DNA of 64,000 bases from Lytechinus pictus (GCF_037042905.1 NC_087253.1:16904001-16968000); one strand, 5' to 3'; counted from the first letter of the stretch, positions 9,897 through 19,946 are shown. Numbers and translations: made by a program. The notes: generated from the letters alone by a model not told the origin.

Positions 9897-12319
9897 AAAC
9901 AAATAAATAAATAAAGGGAAAGAGTAAGGATGAAATTATTTTTTTAATGTTATCTTCGTTATTAATGTCGAAATTTTGCTCACTCGCGTCGCTCGCACGC
10001 AACTTTATACAAATTTTGCTTGATACGCCACATTTGGCCCTCATTGGAAATAATTTCAAAAGTAAAACTCTGAGCTAACATTTGTTTTCTGTTTTTTCAT
10101 GTGCATGGTATGTTCTCAATGACATACATTTGGGTAGATGCTGCACGTGACGTCACAATAATCATGTCAGTTCATAGATTTGAGAAACATATTTTTAAGC
10201 CATGTGTTATATATAAGAAGAATTGTAAGAGCAATTACATTCATTTATTTAGTGATCTTCTGAAGAACATTCCAGAATGTGTTTGTAAAAGCTTTTGTTC
10301 TGCAGGCCTCTTGCCTATTTAAAGGCCAAGGATTATTGTTATTTTTTTAATAGGGAAAAGCAGACAATAGATTGCTACACAATAGCCAGCCTGCAGTGAA
10401 AAGAACAGTAGGATTAATTATGTTATCGACAAATTTCACCGAAGTCATTCAAGAGTCTTCCAGAGTGTGATTGCTCCAGAAAGAAGGAGAATGTTCTATC
10501 TAAAGACAATACTAGAAACCTCTAGAATAGTGAATAATCTGTATATAAGGACATCATATTAGATCGCTTCATCAGATCAGATCACTTCATCATATCAGAT
10601 CATAACTCAGAGTTTCACTTCAAGAGATGTACATGTAAGACCAATATATATTTATTTATGTTTTATTGATTTATGAGTGTTATATTTCCTGTTATAAAAA
10701 AATAGGAATCAAATCTAAATTTCAAATTATTTTACTTGTTATTTGTTGCAGTATCGTAACACATTTTAGATATATATATATATATAAATGGGAACCAGTG
10801 TGAAATATATGGTGAAAAGTGCCGAAGCCTTCTGTCAGCCAGTTCTTGCCTTTCTTTTAACATTTTCAGGACTCTACTTCTTCACGATTAATGTCTACAA
10901 GTCCTCCACAGTTAACTATCCGCTAATCCAAATACTACTGAACGGTAAGTCTCGCCAAAAAGTTTGTCCTTTTGTACTAGTTTCTAGGTGTTCATGATGG
11001 AAAAATATTGTGTCATAAATGATATAATATTCGCATTGATATTTAGGAAATGGGGGGAGATGAATTGCATTTAAAACACAGTATAAAGTATAGGTCTACT
11101 TGTAAAACAAAAAATCATTTTGGGATGTAACAATGAAGGTGCACAGTTACGACTAAACAAGGCACGTCTTGTGGGAATTCTGTGTCTTTAATTTAGGTTG
11201 GCATATTCACTCGTACTGATTAGGGCGAGCAGGGTCCATCGACCCCATTGCCGTACGCATAATTTTTTTCCGGGGGCCGGGGGGAGGGACGGGTCGCTTA
11301 AAGGGGAATCCAACCCAGATAAAAACTTGTTTTTATAAGGAAAAGAAAAATCAGACAAGTTGATGGGTGAAAGTTTGAACAATATTGGACAAACAGCAAG
11401 AAAGTTATGAATTTTTAAAAGTTGTAAATATTGGTAATCACAATACCCATGGAGACTTCAAATTGGCCGCATATGGGATGTCATAGTGATGTAAGGCAAG
11501 ACTACTCTTCCATGTACTCCAATACATATTATGGCTAAAATGTCATTTTTCCAAAAAGTTTTATTTCAAATTATATTTTTCTTTCATGAGGACATAAAAC
11601 AATATACTACCTGGGTTATATTTAGATTACTGCCCCAGGGGAATGGGCACTTAGGAGAAAACCACTAATCCCTGATAATAAAGTACATGGCCTATGGGAA
11701 AGTTGTCCTTGCCCCTTATCATAATTTACTTACCCAGTTGCCAATTTGAAATCTACATAGTATTAGTGATCTCAATTTTAAAGCAGCTATAACTTTCTTA
11801 TTGCTTGTCCGATTTCTTTCAAACTTTCACCATTCTGTTTCATTTATTTTTCTCCTTCCCAACACAACATTTAATGGCCAAGGCTGGATTCCCCTTTAAG
11901 TATTGGAAGAAACTGGAAAGCGAGGTACTGAAGCGACAAATTAAGTTTTTCATTGGCATGATTGGGGTGCTTTCATATTTTTTCAAGTGAAATTAAAGGA
12001 TTTCGTGCATAATTTTGGTGACTTTTGTGTCAAAGATGATAAGTGTTCAAAATGTATTGGGGGCCGCCCCCTAGCCCCCCCCCCCCCCCCCGGCCATTGC
12101 TACATACGAGCATGCTTAGCACGTCTGACTGTTTTCACAGGTGAGCACCAGGCAGCGGTGATCGACTACGGGAGCACAGACACAGAGGATTCGACCACGA
12201 ACAGCATCATCCTCAGCCTTAACCAAGGCGACCTGGTATGGCTCCAGCTCTACGATGGGCGCGAACTCTACAGCAGCCACTACAGATTTACCACGTTCTC
12301 CGGGTTCAGAATCGGCTAG
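3932..12319 (+). CDS. Secreted collagen-like C1q-domain protein, five exons (complete, 393 aa)
   Basis: CDS is join(3932-4460, 5333-5485, 7147-7392, 10870-10944, 12141-12319), 1182 nt, with GT/AG at every intron. All four introns are phase 1 and each splits a Gly codon, so the frame runs through without a break. Residues 1-23 are a signal peptide (basic start, hydrophobic LLAVLMILV core, VFA end). Residues ~48-73 are a Pro/Asn/Glu repeat (EVNPNP units). C112 sits just before the collagen. Residues 123-246 are 41 perfect Gly-X-Y triplets. Then come VCNC (C248, C250) and a C1q head at ~266-393 with family hallmarks: [41 protein letters not shown] and a terminal TFSGFRIG. Known family role: secreted trimeric C1q/CTRP-type proteins acting in recognition or matrix. 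Whether this is a lectin-like complement protein or a matrix protein cannot be told from sequence. The ATG at 3932 was preferred over the in-frame one at 3878 because it opens the signal peptide. Confidence 0.9.
4903..5203 (-). mobile_element. tRNA-derived SINE in C1q intron 1
   Basis: On the minus strand it begins with a tRNA-like head: A box TGGTCTAGTGG (complement of 5188-5198) and a perfect B box GGTTCGATTCC (complement of 5146-5156). It continues through a core with AAGCGCTTTGTATCCTCAG and ends in an (ATT)n-rich tail (4906-4960). AACAGCAA occurs on both sides (4895-4902, 5204-5211), a plausible target duplication. Transcription would be by Pol III from internal boxes (family knowledge). 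Confidence 0.75.
5333..5485 (+). CDS. C1q-collagen exon 2: 17 collagen triplets
   Basis: Acceptor is cccctttacAG (pyrimidine-rich) and donor is GAAG|GTAATC. The exon is 153 nt (51 codons), symmetric 1-1, so it can be skipped or duplicated without breaking frame. It encodes Gly-X-Y repeats only, including a Met-rich stretch [10 protein letters not shown]. The donor lies about 15 bp before a long GAT array; reading through it would add an Asp-rich tail (see findings). Confidence 0.9.
5497..6592. repeat. GAT/ATG triplet microsatellite-minisatellite in C1q intron 2
   Basis: About 1.1 kb dominated by GAT with scattered GGT, GAC, AAT and other variants. 'Acatgtgatgac' occurs at about 5777 and 6446, and 'ataaaggcgttgacgatg' at about 5805 and 6471, showing an internal duplication. 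All three frames on both strands stay open for long stretches (poly-Asp, poly-Met, poly-His, poly-Ile, poly-Ser), which explains the many spurious ORFs. Confidence 0.95.
6643..7080. repeat. CTA/ACT triplet array in C1q intron 2
   Basis: (ACT)n with a recurring interruption AATATACTGCT (near 6740, 6789, 6836, 6880, 6914 and 6977). This gives a higher-order unit of ~35-65 bp. Ends 67 bp before exon 3. Confidence 0.95.
7147..7392 (+). CDS. C1q-collagen exon 3: end of collagen, VCNC, first half of C1q head
   Basis: Acceptor is gtaccacAG and donor is CCAG|GTAAGT; 246 nt, phase 1-1. It codes the last six collagen triplets, the Cys pair VCNC that probably links chains, a short Gln/Pro/Gly linker, and the first beta-strands of the C1q fold, ending at CSLPG. 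It is separated from exon 2 by the CTA array. Confidence 0.9.
7897..8256. mobile_element. TTAA MITE ('AGGACAAGTCCACCCC' family) in C1q intron 3
   Basis: TTAA at 7893-7896 and 8257-8260, ends AGGACAAGTCCACCCC / GGGCTGGACTTGACCT; 360 bp. Shares internal text ('aaaaagagaaaaatcaaac', 'gaaaatttcatcaaaatc') with the copies at 14265 and 27459. Confidence 0.8.
8397..8528. mobile_element. Small TA-flanked palindromic MITE
   Basis: 132 bp, inverted ends CACAGCAAAAACTGTGGTGT and ACACCACAGTTTTTACAGTG, flanked by TA at 8395-8396 and 8529-8530. Tc1/mariner-type target. Sits inside an older homopolymer-rich repeat (about 8300-8670) within C1q intron 3. Confidence 0.75.
9451..9600 (+). mobile_element. tRNA-derived SINE (tRNA-like head, not a functional tRNA)
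   Basis: Head 9454-9526 has A box TGGCCGAGTGG (9460-9470) and B-box-like GGTTCGATCCC. The T loop is one base short, or has one mismatch, and no anticodon stem can be drawn, so it is not a working tRNA-Leu/Ser. It is followed by 'tgcccatgagcaaggtataa', a SINE-type body. Confidence 0.6.
9820..9892. repeat. (TA)n microsatellite in C1q intron 3
   Basis: About 33 TA units with one TG interruption, followed by AAACAAACAAATAAATAAAT. Confidence 0.95.
10265..10634 (+). promoter_or_regulatory. Promoter-like segment in C1q intron 3 (HSE-like sites, TATA box)
   Basis: GAACATTCCAGAATG at ~10265-10279 matches the inverted pentamer rule of heat-shock elements (nGAAnnTTCnnGAAn). Further TTCCAGA, GAATGTTCT and CTAGAA blocks follow to 10527. 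A clean TATATAAGG is at 10542-10550, and a possible donor, ACAT|GTAAGA, lies near 10634. An in-frame ATG at 10788 reads into exon 4. It could be an alternative promoter, an LTR remnant or chance. Confidence 0.25.
10870..10944 (+). CDS. C1q-collagen exon 4: central C1q strands
   Basis: Acceptor is cattttcAG and donor is AACG|GTAAGT; 75 nt, phase 1-1. It encodes [18 protein letters not shown] and the following residues, aligning with the conserved C1q segment PG.Y.F...V. The intron upstream is 3.5 kb and full of repeats. Confidence 0.88.
11240..12095 (+). repeat. Older dispersed repeat split by the TTAA MITE
   Basis: The left piece (GCCGTACGCATAATTTTTTT then a G-rich run, 11248-11297) and right piece ('gaaagcgaggtactgaagcg' through a C-rich run to 12095) match the layout of the repeat at 1525-1800. 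There the same start is followed directly by 'agcgagggagcgaagcgacc'. This supports a nested insertion. Confidence 0.6.
11302..11895. mobile_element. TTAA-flanked MITE ('GGGGAATCCAACCC' family) in C1q intron 4
   Basis: 594 bp, TTAA at 11298-11301 and 11896-11899, inverted ends AGGGGAATCCAACCC / GGCTGGATTCCCCT. It is clearly related along its length to 35598-36173 (shared text such as 'ttcaaattggc' and 'tgatgtcatagtgatgtaaggcaa'). It is inserted into an older repeat spanning 11240-12095. Confidence 0.8.
12141..12319 (+). CDS. C1q-collagen exon 5: C-terminal C1q strands and stop
   Basis: Acceptor is tgttttcacAG. It codes the end of the C1q head ([19 protein letters not shown], then [17 protein letters not shown]) and ends with TAG at 12317-12319. 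The terminal F-S-G-F motif is the standard end of C1q domains, so the protein is full length. Confidence 0.9.
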
Positions 12320-12932
12320 ACGTGTAACGTCTTAGCAAGCAAAGTGTTTATGGCGCACGTAGTTTAAGGGTGGATGTGTAGAAGCGTGCTTACAAAGATT
12401 GTTGTCTTACGATGTTAAAGTTACCAAGACAACTTTTCTTTTTGCTTTCTATACTTTTTTAAATACCATGTTACTTTAGAAGATGTGATTAAAAATCTTG
12501 GAAACCATTTCATAAATTGTTCATTGTTATTATAACAAATTTGCAATAACAATTTAAAGCTACTGAAATAATTCAAATTGATTGACTATTATGATTATAA
12601 ACTTGTTATAGAAATTGTCTATTAGTTATTTTTATAAGTCTTTACTCTGAAAGGGACCCAGAAATCAATCTAGTTTCAGAGTGTGGTAAATTGCCAATTG
12701 GTCTAAACCGCTTTGCCTACTGCCCGTGTGGTCTAATCTCAGTACGTTAGTCCCACTCGACATTCGACAACCAGTCCAATTCGTCTAATAAACACTCTGT
12801 CTAACTTGCCACCTTGTCTATTTACCATTTCGTCTACCCTGTTATTTCACTATGAACCTTACAGTAGTTGTTTAAACAGTTTAGTGTTTAAAATCTTTAA
12901 TTACAAAGTTTAATTTCGACTATTTTATCTTC

Positions 12933-12938
12933 AATAAA
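12933..12938 (+). terminator. Candidate poly(A) signal of the C1q-collagen gene
   Basis: First canonical AATAAA downstream of the stop codon, giving a 3' UTR of about 0.6 kb. A weaker ATTAAA is at 12488-12493. The interval 12320-12950 is plain AT-rich DNA without recognised repeats, which fits a 3' UTR. Confidence 0.4.
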
Positions 12939-13107
12939 TTGAGCATGGTTGTTAACATCTATGTACGATTCATATTATAGTAACCAGCGTTGTTTTAAAT
13001 TTTTGAACAGCGTTTTTATTATGTCATTCTCATTTATAAGGCTTGGGCTATACCCATTTTGTCTAATATTCATTTGATATCTGACACCACGTTGTCTAGA
13101 TGGCTAG

Positions 13108-13460
13108 CATGGGCGGAAATCCCAGGGGGGACGCGTCCCCCTACCCAAAATAGTAGGGGGACACGATATCAAATGTCCCTCCTACTATTATTAGTCTTTT
13201 ATCATGTTTATGATGGAAAGAAATATATCATTCAAAATCGAAATAAGACATGTATTTTGGACGAGATGACCTTAATGTTTGGGTGATAAACTTTTTTTTT
13301 TTTTTTTTTTTTTTGCTCTTCAAATTCATTTTGGTCGAAATGACCTTACATTTGTACATTTGGGGTGATAACCTTTCTTTTTTTTTGCTCGTCAATTTTT
13401 CCAGCCCCTGCTCCCCCCCCCCCCTCCCTTACCTTTCGGGAGAGATTTCCGCCCTTGATG
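13108..13460. repeat. Inverted-ended repeat (GGGCGGAAATCCC)
   Basis: Left end ATGGGCGGAAATCCCAGGGG and right end GAGAGATTTCCGCCCTTGAT are inverted. The interior has two copies of 'gagatgaccttaatgtttggg'-like text and T/C homopolymers. No clean target duplication was seen. Confidence 0.45.
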
Positions 13461-13750
13461 GCTAGATAAATTGTTCATGAACGGAACTTTAATTTGACAA
13501 AATACAAAAATTCAGACTAGACCTACTGGGCATTATATAGAGTAGGCCTAGACTGAAATTATATGAATAGGTTAAGTGTTGTGTAGACCGAACGGCAATT
13601 CTGGTAGTTGATCAAATTACGGGTTTAGCTCATTATAGTCTTAGACCTTTCAGAAATATCATGAGTATAGGCCAGCTGCTTGCCGTATAAATATGAATGC
13701 TCAGACTACCCCCCCCCCCTTATCACTTGAAGCCATTTTTTATAGTGGTC

Positions 13751-13995
13751 TTAAAGGGATGCTCCGGGCTGAAGGTATTTATATATCAATAAATAGAGTA
13801 AAATTCATAAAGCAAAATGCTGAAATTCGATCAAAATCGGATGACAAATAACAAAGTTATTGAATTTCAATAATTTGCATTATTCCGATGAAACAGTTCT
13901 AGGCATGTCTTCATGAATATTCATCAGGTGTGCTGATAATGTCATATCCCCACTTCTATTTTGTTTCTGTTTTTATTACATAAAATGAGGTTTAT
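13751..13995 (+). repeat. MITE-like repeat ('AAGGGATGCTCCGGGCTG' family), left part
   Basis: Starts at TTAA 13751-13754 followed by AGGGATGCTCCGGGCTG. Internal text ('aataaatagagtaaaattca', 'aaatcggatgacaaataac', 'atgaatattcatcagg') recurs at 39872-40080. No right terminus was found before the GT-rich stretch near 14010. Confidence 0.6.
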
Positions 13996-14264
13996 TCAAA
14001 TATTTTTTTGTGTGTGAGGGTGTGCGGGTGCGTGTGTGAGGGTGAGTGTGTAAAAGAGAGTCTAAAGTTGTGCGAGTGGGTGAAACTGTGTGTGCATGTT
14101 ACTCTTTTCTGCAAAACCCATTTGTTTTACTTTTAGAAAAACAAGCTTTTTTTTTTTTTTTTAATAAATCGATCAGTATTGAAATCATTAATGTCTTTTT
14201 CTGTTGTGGTAATTGTTCTTTTTTTCGTTGCTGTTGCCTTGTAGTAAAGAATGGTTATGTTTAA

Positions 14265-14857
14265 AGGTCAAGTCCACCCCAGAAAAATGTTGATTTGAAT
14301 AAAAAGAGAAAAATCAAACTAGCAAAACTCTGAAAATTTCATCAAAATCAAATATAAAATAAGAAAGTTATGACATTGTAAAGTTTTGCTTATTTTTCAC
14401 AAAACAGTGATATGCACAACTCAAATGAGATAGCAGATGATGTCCTTCACTCACTATTTCTTTTGCTTTTTATTGTTTGAATTATACAATATTTCATTTT
14501 TTATAGATTTGACAATAAGGACCAACTTGACTGAATCATATAGTATTAAACAATGCTCATTCCACATGTTCAGGGAGGAGTTAATCGTTGTTTCACTTGA
14601 CAATGAGGAGAAAAACTGAATATTCCATATTTCATACAATAAAATACAAAATAAATATTGAGTGGATGACGTCATCAGTCTCCTCATTTGCATACCGATC
14701 AGGATGTTCATATAACTGTTTTATGAAGTTAAGCAAAACTTTAAAATGTCATAACTTTCTCATTTTACATCCGATTTTGATGAAATTTACAGTGTTATAC
14801 TTGTTGGATTTTTCTCTTTTTATTCAAATCAACTTTTTGTTGGGGTGGACTTGTCCT
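14265..14857. mobile_element. TTAA MITE ('AGGTCAAGTCCACCCC' family)
   Basis: 593 bp between TTAA at 14261-14264 and 14858-14861, with long subterminal inverted repeats of about 120 bp (TTGAATAAAAAGAGAAAAA at left, its complement near 14800). A fuller copy of the 7897 family. The frames at 14437-14977 lie inside it and are not genes. Confidence 0.8.
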
Positions 14858-15674
14858 TTAAACAAATCGCACAGAAAATTAAATCTACCCTCTAATCTTT
14901 TTTTATTTTTCATTTTATCGAAGATGGGGTCAAGATCATGGCTTTCTTCTTTTGTGACATACAGATATTTATGTTAGTGTATTATTAATGTAGTTATATG
15001 AAAGATAAAATTCAAAACTATTTGTTGTTGATTCAAAGAGCATGCGACTAATTTTTAGAAAGGAAAAAATACCCAAAATATGTAAATTTAGCATGGGATG
15101 GGACCTTCCCCGCGGGATGAGGAAACGTGCGCTCCCCCCTCTTTCTCTCTCTCTAGCTCTCCATCTCCCTTTCTCTTACTCTAATCGGGGAGAGTGTCTT
15201 AACCCCCCCCCCCATGCACAAAGCCAGGACTCTCGAAATTAGCATGCATGGATTTTAGAAATGCCTTACTTCTTCACGACTGCTTACCATCCCCCCCCCC
15301 CAAAAAAAAAAAAAAAAAAAAAAAAAAAATCGTAAATCAATTTTATTGAATTAAAAAAAAAGACAATGTGCGAGTTTTGTCCCACTTTTCACTCTTTTGC
15401 CCTACCCATCATCCCTTCAATGAGAATAGTCAATGCTCGTTATTTTTGTGTGTGTGTGTTGTTATCATTTTTTCATTCCGACGGACAAACCTTGCCTATT
15501 CGTCCGTAGCTTGTTGCTCGTTATTTTTTTAAGCTATAAGTTTGTTATTCCGAATGTTCACTATAATTATACCAAAGGTTCTTTATTCTGAGCTTTTGAA
15601 AAATATTTTAGTCCGAAAGAAAATGATTGCTCTAGGGACGCACTCCGAAAAAAACATGAAAGGGAGAGCGTAAT

Positions 15675-16224
15675 CCCGGGGGGGGCACTCGACCAAAAAA
15701 GTGGTAGGGGTGTGCCGCGGGCGAGGCAAAAAACGGGGGCCTTGGAGCGGGCTTATTGTAAAAAGGAGGGTCCTCGGAGCGGGCTTCGGAACTACAAATA
15801 TTTGTGAAAACGGGGCTCCTCGGAACGGATCTCCGTATCTCTGTGAGTGCGTATGCATCCCTATGGAACGGGCAATCGTGCATGACGCAGCTAGCGCGGC
15901 CTCCGCCGGGTGCGTTCGCGCTTAGGCGATGGTCGAAAAGCGCTCTACGGCCGCTTTTCACCAAAATTGCAGCTCCTTGTAGCAGATCAATGCGACCGGA
16001 ACGGCGTAACGAAAAATATGCGAAGCTTTGGAACGGATTTCTTTCTTCTTTTTTCTCGATGATAAGAAGGAAATGCTATGCCTTGGAGCGGCTTTCTTTG
16101 TTCTTTTTCTCAAAAAGACAAAAATGCTATGCCTTGGAACGGAAATTTGAGTGAAAAAATGGGGGTCCCCTCCGCGGCACATACCCACTATGCATTATAT
16201 ACTGAGTGCCCCCCCCCCCCCGGG
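15675..16224. mobile_element. CCCGGG-ended MITE with 8-bp target duplication
   Basis: 550 bp between perfect 8-bp repeats AGCGTAAT (15667-15674 and 16225-16232). Ends are CCCGGGGGGGGGCACTC and its complement GAGTGCCCC...CCCGGG. The interior has alternating 'CTTGGAGCGG'-type blocks. Short ORFs inside are not genes. A related copy is inverted at 19237-19622. Confidence 0.8.
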
Positions 16225-16693
16225 AGCGTAATGCAGTCGGGATTTTATTGGTAGGAATAAAGACAAGAAAAACTGAGGCAGAAGAAAGAATATCGAAAGA
16301 AAGGAAGGATCTGTGAATCTGCGGAATCTGAAAAGGAGGTACGCCCTCTACGTCGATGAAGCATACATCCTCCGAGGGAATTCCCCGTTCAAAATTTTTG
16401 CGCCCGCCATAATATGCACTGCACTCGTACTCGTACTCGCGCGAGTATTAAAAGCTAGCTGACTGCGTGTTGTTTTGTCTCGAAGGGGATCACATTCTTT
16501 GACTCTAGCTACTTCACAAGTTTTTTTTTTATCCAATGAATTTACTCTTGTCGAGCAAGTCCCGAGGCGTTTCGGCGTAGAGACCATCTGATTCTGAGAC
16601 TGAGTGCACTCACAATTGCGAGGTTAGTAATAGTATAAATATTAATATAAAAATTATAATGATCTGAGACTGAGTCTGAGTGAGACGAGTGCC

Positions 16694-17720
16694 CGAGCCT
16701 AGCCTGGAGGCGTCTGGGGAGTGAAAATCATAGTACTAACGTACGCTCACTCCCCACTGACGCCTGGCTTCCTTGAGCATTGGTCTACACACACACTAGA
16801 TTTATAAGTTAGGGTTAGGATTTTTACCCCCGGGGGGGCCACTTACATTGACGAGTGGATACCATGGCCATGCGCGACCCAAAAAACACGTAAAAAGGAT
16901 GTCTTTTTCAAGATAGGGCACGTAACGTGATAAGGGTGTCAAAAATAATGAAAAAAGGGTATCTATTTCGCTATGAAAATTACGTGTTTAGGGTCAAATT
17001 TGCGGGAATGATAAAACAAAATAAAACAAAATTAAAATGTTTCATAAAGGATGTCCTTTTTGCCCCAACACTACGTGTTTAGAGTCCGATTTGCGCGAGG
17101 TGTGGAAGGTGGGGCCGTACTAAACCACATGATGTGTATATACAAGGTAAGACCGACGACCGAAGGGCCCGTGATAAAAATTCCTGTACTTGTTTAGGGC
17201 CACTAGGGGTTCATTTCAGGAAATATTAGCCAAGAGTATCGTTTTTTTCCCCAATACTTGTTGGGTAGGGTTTCACACGCCAATACTTGTTAAGGGGTGC
17301 ATTTTCAGAATATGGAAATTACGTGTTTAGGGTGCTTTTCGAGACCCCATGGTCGCGCATGGTATCCACTCGTCAATGGAAGTGGCCCCCCCCCCCCGGG
17401 TTTTTACCCCAAACTACTGTACATGGGCCAAAACTAAGTTTTCCCCCCAAATTTGATATATTTGTATATATATTCCTTCATAGATATTATAAATATGAAA
17501 AATAATTAAGAGCACGAGCGTTGACTTACCAAGTCTGTTTTGGTCGCCATCTTGATCTCTTTGTTATCGATACCTAGATACCACACGTGTGTATAGCTGC
17601 CAATTTAAATTTAAAAAATACTTGCATCGGCCGATAAATATTTTTGATCGTAAAATACTTGTCTCGGTTGATAAATATTCTAAAATTGCTTCATGATGGC
17701 GGCTGCACAATCGCGAGCCG
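16694..17720 (+). mobile_element. TAGCCTGGAGGCG-family element, left part, interrupted by the 16829 MITE
   Basis: TAGCCTGGAGGCGTCTGGGG with the subterminal hairpin partner CCCCACTGACGCCTGG (16697-16770). After the nested CCCGGG element comes internal text ('gtcgccatcttgatctcttt', 'aaaatacttgcatcggccg') also seen inside 47400-47892. No right terminus was found. Confidence 0.5.
16829..17400. mobile_element. CCCGGG-ended MITE with 8-bp target duplication (second subfamily)
   Basis: 572 bp between perfect 8-bp repeats TTTTTACC (16821-16828 and 17401-17408). Ends are CCCCGGGGGGGCCACTT and AAGTGGCCC...CCCGGG, with subterminal GACGAGTGGATACCATG and its inverse near 17360. Confidence 0.85.
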
Positions 17721-18084
17721 TCTGTGTACGAGGAGAAATAAAAAAAATTAAAATGTTAAAAACTCCTCGAACGGACGGCTGCCAGCTCTCTAGTTTACTG
17801 ACTGTCACTCGATCAGAGCCAAAAGCGATGAGAGAATGATAACGTGTCTTGTACAAAAGAGCTCACAGTGCAAAGAACTAGAGAACCAAGAGTTACGATT
17901 TTTAGCTGGTTGGGCCAGCTCCACACTCATACTGAGTTTCAGAATCAATTTGTTCCACTTCCACTTTCGCCATGGGGCCAGGACCTAGACCTCGAACTCA
18001 GTGACTCAGGCTCGGGTTGACATATAATTTTTATAAGTCGAATCGGCGAGATATCTCGCCGTGTCGACATATAACTTTTTATAA

Positions 18085-18174
18085 GTTGACTTGGCGAGAT
18101 ACTGTTTCTTGCCATGTCGACATAATAAGGTTATTATGTCGACATGGCAAGATAAAGTATCTCGTCAAGTCGAT
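18085..18174. repeat. Near-perfect palindrome with TGTCGACA cores
   Basis: Inner arms 18108-18128 and 18131-18151 are perfectly complementary (21 bp) around a 2-bp centre. Outer parts extend the pairing, with few mismatches, to about 40 bp per arm. A second weaker palindrome built of the same words (TCGACATATAA, GGCGAGATATCTCGCC) lies just upstream (18018-18095). Confidence 0.85.
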
Positions 18175-19236
18175 GGCACTTTAAAGGCTCCGTAGAAATG
18201 CACGAAAAATAAACTTAAAAGGAAAAAAACAGTGACTTTGGCTGTCGCGCAACTCCCACTTCCCTGGTTTATCCGAACTTTGTACATTTAAGCATATGGC
18301 CATTGAGTCCCTGTACAGATCGAATTAGAACTTTGGTCTATGTATTGGTGAGTGGAGCCAATGGAGTTCAGCGGAACAACCAATATAACAGAGACCAAAG
18401 CTTTTGGTCTACAGTAAAACCAGCTAGGCCTAGTGGATTCCCAGTGCCTTTATTATTTTTTTTATTCATTAGAATATCAGGTGAAAAGCCAGATCAGCAA
18501 GAAGCTGTTTATCATCAATGATCAAAACCTTTTAATAAAATTTTATCATAAATCTAAGATGCTCTAAGACTAGACTCTAGTCTTATCATCCAGCCAAATG
18601 ACACTCACACTAGTACAGTAGTAGATCTAATTCTTGAGAAATTGGCAAAACATGCAATGATTAAATAAATTTTGACAAGTCGGGTCCCTTTCCAATTAAT
18701 AATCAGAGGCGCATGGACAATATGGGAGATTTTCTCCAATATGAGAGACAATTTCCCATATTGCAGACTTTATTTACAAAAGGACAAAAGAAACGACACC
18801 CATTAGAGCGTAAGTTTTTCCACCCAAAATTTTGTCTCATGAGGTCAGAAGCCCATTTATTTTATGTGTGGATGACAACAAAAGTCCTAATGAAAACAAA
18901 AGTAGACGGTGAATTTCTAAAGTAGACAGTGATAAGGGGTAATTAAATTATTTTTTTCAATTTAAAATGATTTTATCACTTCCAAATCTTTAAAACATAC
19001 ATTATGGTTTTCACAAGGTAAAAATCCATAATCACTCAAATTCATTGATGCGAAAAAGAAGAAATAAGTTTACAGAAAGCATATAAACAACACTGTTCCT
19101 TTTAAAGATATATAGCATGGATAATGGAATAACAATGCAAAGATAAAGTTAACACATTCAACAAAACACAAGGTAATACAGCAAACCAACAAAGTGGGGA
19201 GAAGTGAAGGGTGGAGGGGATGCAGAATATAGTCCC

Positions 19237-19622
19237 CGGGGGGGGGGGGAACGCGGTATATACTGCGTGGTGCCGCGGAGAGGGCCCCCATTTTTGCAAT
19301 CAAATTTCTGTTCCAAGGCATAGCATTTTTATCTTATTGAGAAAAAGAACAAAGAAAGCCACTCCAAATCATAGCATTTTCTTCTTATCGGGAAAAACGA
19401 AGAAAGAAATCTGTTCCAAAGCTTTGCATATTTTTCGTTACGCACTCACACGCAGGTGACCCGTTCCAAGGACCCCTTTTTTTACAAACATTTGTACTTC
19501 CAAAGTCCTTTTTACAGTAAGCCAGCTCCAAAGCCCCCGTTTTTTGTCTCGCCCGCGGCACACACCTACCACTTTTGTGGTCAAGTACCCAACCCCAAAC
19601 CCCCCCCCCCCCCCACCCCTGG
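19237..19622 (-). mobile_element. Inverted copy of the 15675 CCCGGG-ended family
   Basis: Starts CCCCGGGGG and carries the reverse complement of the 15675 element's interior ('aggcatagcatttttatct', 'caaagctttgcatatttttcg', 'gtctcgcccgcggcacac'), ending in a C-run near 19615. The target duplication is unclear. Confidence 0.65.
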
Positions 19623-19853
19623 AAAATAGTATACTTAGGTGAGGAACTATAATGTATAAATGATTATATCCAGAAAGTAGTTTCATTTCATATTTGAATG
19701 AACATAGACGTCACGTAATATTGTTTTTAAGAATTCCATAATCCATATTCTATATCAGAGACTGAGGAATCTGCTTATCACATTACCATTTGACACCAAG
19801 GTAAATCCTTTTGCAGCAATATTTTTTGTTATATGATTTCTGATTCACTTTTG

Positions 19854-19946
19854 TTTGTATATTTTGAATGTTCTACATTGTAAAGCGCTTTGATATGGAT
19901 TTCATGAAAAACGCTATTTAAGACTAAGTTATTATTATTATTATTA
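19854..19946 (+). repeat. LINE/SINE 3' tail
   Basis: 'gtaaagcgctttgatatg', then 'cgctatttaagactaag' and (TTA)n, the typical 3' end of CR1/L2-like LINEs and SINEs mobilised by them. Upstream coding sequence is not recognisable. Confidence 0.5.

Noticed and set aside
14437..14977. Short proteins in this stretch
   Set aside because: They lie inside the TTAA MITE 14265-14857 and are shared with other noncoding copies.
15583..16188. Overlapping frames on both strands
   Set aside because: Contained in the CCCGGG-ended MITE; related frames at 19070-19686 are the inverted copy.
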